A stretch of DNA of 21,545 bases from CAZETJ01 sp964514575. GTDB lineage: Bacteria > Patescibacteriota > Saccharimonadia > Saccharimonadales > UBA10212. The stretch spans positions 1-21,545 of the forward strand of contig CAZETJ010000010.1 of NCBI GenBank assembly GCA_964514575.1. Direction: 5' to 3'. Positions 21,275 to 21,545 of the stretch are shown in pieces. How positions within the stretch are numbered: the stretch's first letter is position 1; every line of letters starts with the position of its first letter. A program made the translations under genes and the position numbers. The notes under the pieces were generated by a model. That model was not told the origin of the DNA. It worked only from the letters and a program-made list of their open reading frames with translations, and did not search any database.

Positions 21275-21331
21275 GGTCTGGGCGTGGAAAACTTCTCTTG
21301 GACCGCCGCCCTAGCTATAAGACCTGGTTAA
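21275..21331 (+). pseudogene. Decayed fragment of a second glycosidase gene, 3' end only
   Basis: The frame reads GLGVENFSWTAALAIRPG and then TAA. The 39 nt at 21275-21313 match the intact gene at 20436-20474 at 32 positions, and the protein match is GLGxxNFSWTAAL. Several differences are third-base or conservative (CAG/GAA, TCC/TCT, CTC/CTA), as expected of a diverged paralogue and not of a recent duplication. An in-frame TGA lies about 32 nt upstream of the match, so nothing longer survives. It sits just after cassette 2. Confidence 0.7.
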
Positions 21332-21545
21332 GAATTAAGCTTGCGACTTATTAGCTGCGTAGCTGGAACTGCAAAACAGACAGCCGCTATATATATTGGG
21401 TAAAGCAGTAGGTCCGCCTCTATCTTGCCTACAGCCAGCGCGCCAAACAGCGCGGCCACACCGAACAACAACCAACTTAAAGTAGTTTCACTTTTTGGAG
21501 CTTCGTAAGTTTTTCTGATTGTTAATAAAACGCCTGCCAAGTCGG
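21328..21545 (-). CDS. Membrane protein, 5' part outside window
   Basis: The minus-strand frame is open from the window edge to TAA at 21328-21330, so the true start is not in view; the TTG near 21540 need not be the start. The visible ~72 residues show a polar loop (RKTYEAPKSETT) and at least two hydrophobic segments (SWLLFGVAALFGALAVG and LLLYPIYIAAVCFAVPATQ), ending in a basic tail. This matches small multi-pass membrane proteins; I cannot name the family. Its end overlaps the glycosidase remnant in the opposite direction. Confidence 0.65.
   Translation of the reverse strand, partial: DLAGVLLTIRKTYEAPKSETTLSWLLFGVAALFGALAVGKIEADLLLYPIYIAAVCFAVPATQLISRKLNS

Noticed and set aside
1..21545. 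CRISPR array, rRNA or tRNA genes, phage structural genes
   Set aside because: No regularly spaced repeats, cloverleaf or rRNA segments, or capsid, tail or integrase motifs are seen on either strand.

Overview
The window most likely comes from a compact candidate-phyla-radiation (Patescibacteria) genome, with Saccharibacteria a reasonable but unproven guess. The grounds are very tight gene packing, ATGA and TAATG gene junctions, a split transketolase, a GatCAB amidotransferase, no rRNA, tRNA or amino-acid biosynthesis genes in view, and mixed base composition. UGA is a normal stop here (for example the PfkB-family kinase and PheS), which argues against the recoded Gracilibacteria/SR1 lineages. 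Placement rests on gene style only, because I could not run a search.

Layout. From about 1 to 6015 the minus strand carries pfkB-family kinase, an unknown 340-aa protein, a LOG/SLOG-family protein, uvrB, gatC and gatA (cut by the window edge). From 6088 to 7119 the plus strand carries a self-contained insert: a promoter, three small membrane-protein genes and two strong hairpins. From 7126 to 12186 the minus strand has a six-gene carbon operon, gap-rpiB-rpe-tktN-tktC-fba, driven by a good sigma70 promoter. It links triose phosphates and pentose phosphates without an oxidative branch. From 12221 to 14526 there are ppa plus an unknown 154-aa gene, a thioredoxin-reductase-like gene and a glutaredoxin-like gene. 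From 14637 to 19107 lies pheS-PPOX-pheT-FKBP, with overlapping start/stop codons. A divergent GH63-like glycosidase follows on the plus strand, then a second plus-strand insert (20487-21205) with two small genes, a decayed copy of the glycosidase 3' end, and a partial membrane protein on the minus strand.

Most notable. (1) A 104-bp MITE-like element at 4899-5002 has 10-bp perfect terminal inverted repeats and a 6-bp target duplication. It sits exactly in what must have been a 4-nt ATGA overlap between two genes, and left both genes intact. (2) The two plus-strand inserts share one plan: a consensus promoter with 17-nt spacing, a stem-loop at the predicted mRNA 5' end, strong Shine-Dalgarno sites, GC-ending codons, small unknown proteins, and a last stop codon (TAA) lying in the loop of a perfect GC-rich hairpin. 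They look foreign to the surrounding genes and may be a class of gene cassette. (3) Several host operons have a -10 box only 6-11 nt before the start codon, which predicts leaderless mRNAs, unlike the SD-led genes of the inserts.
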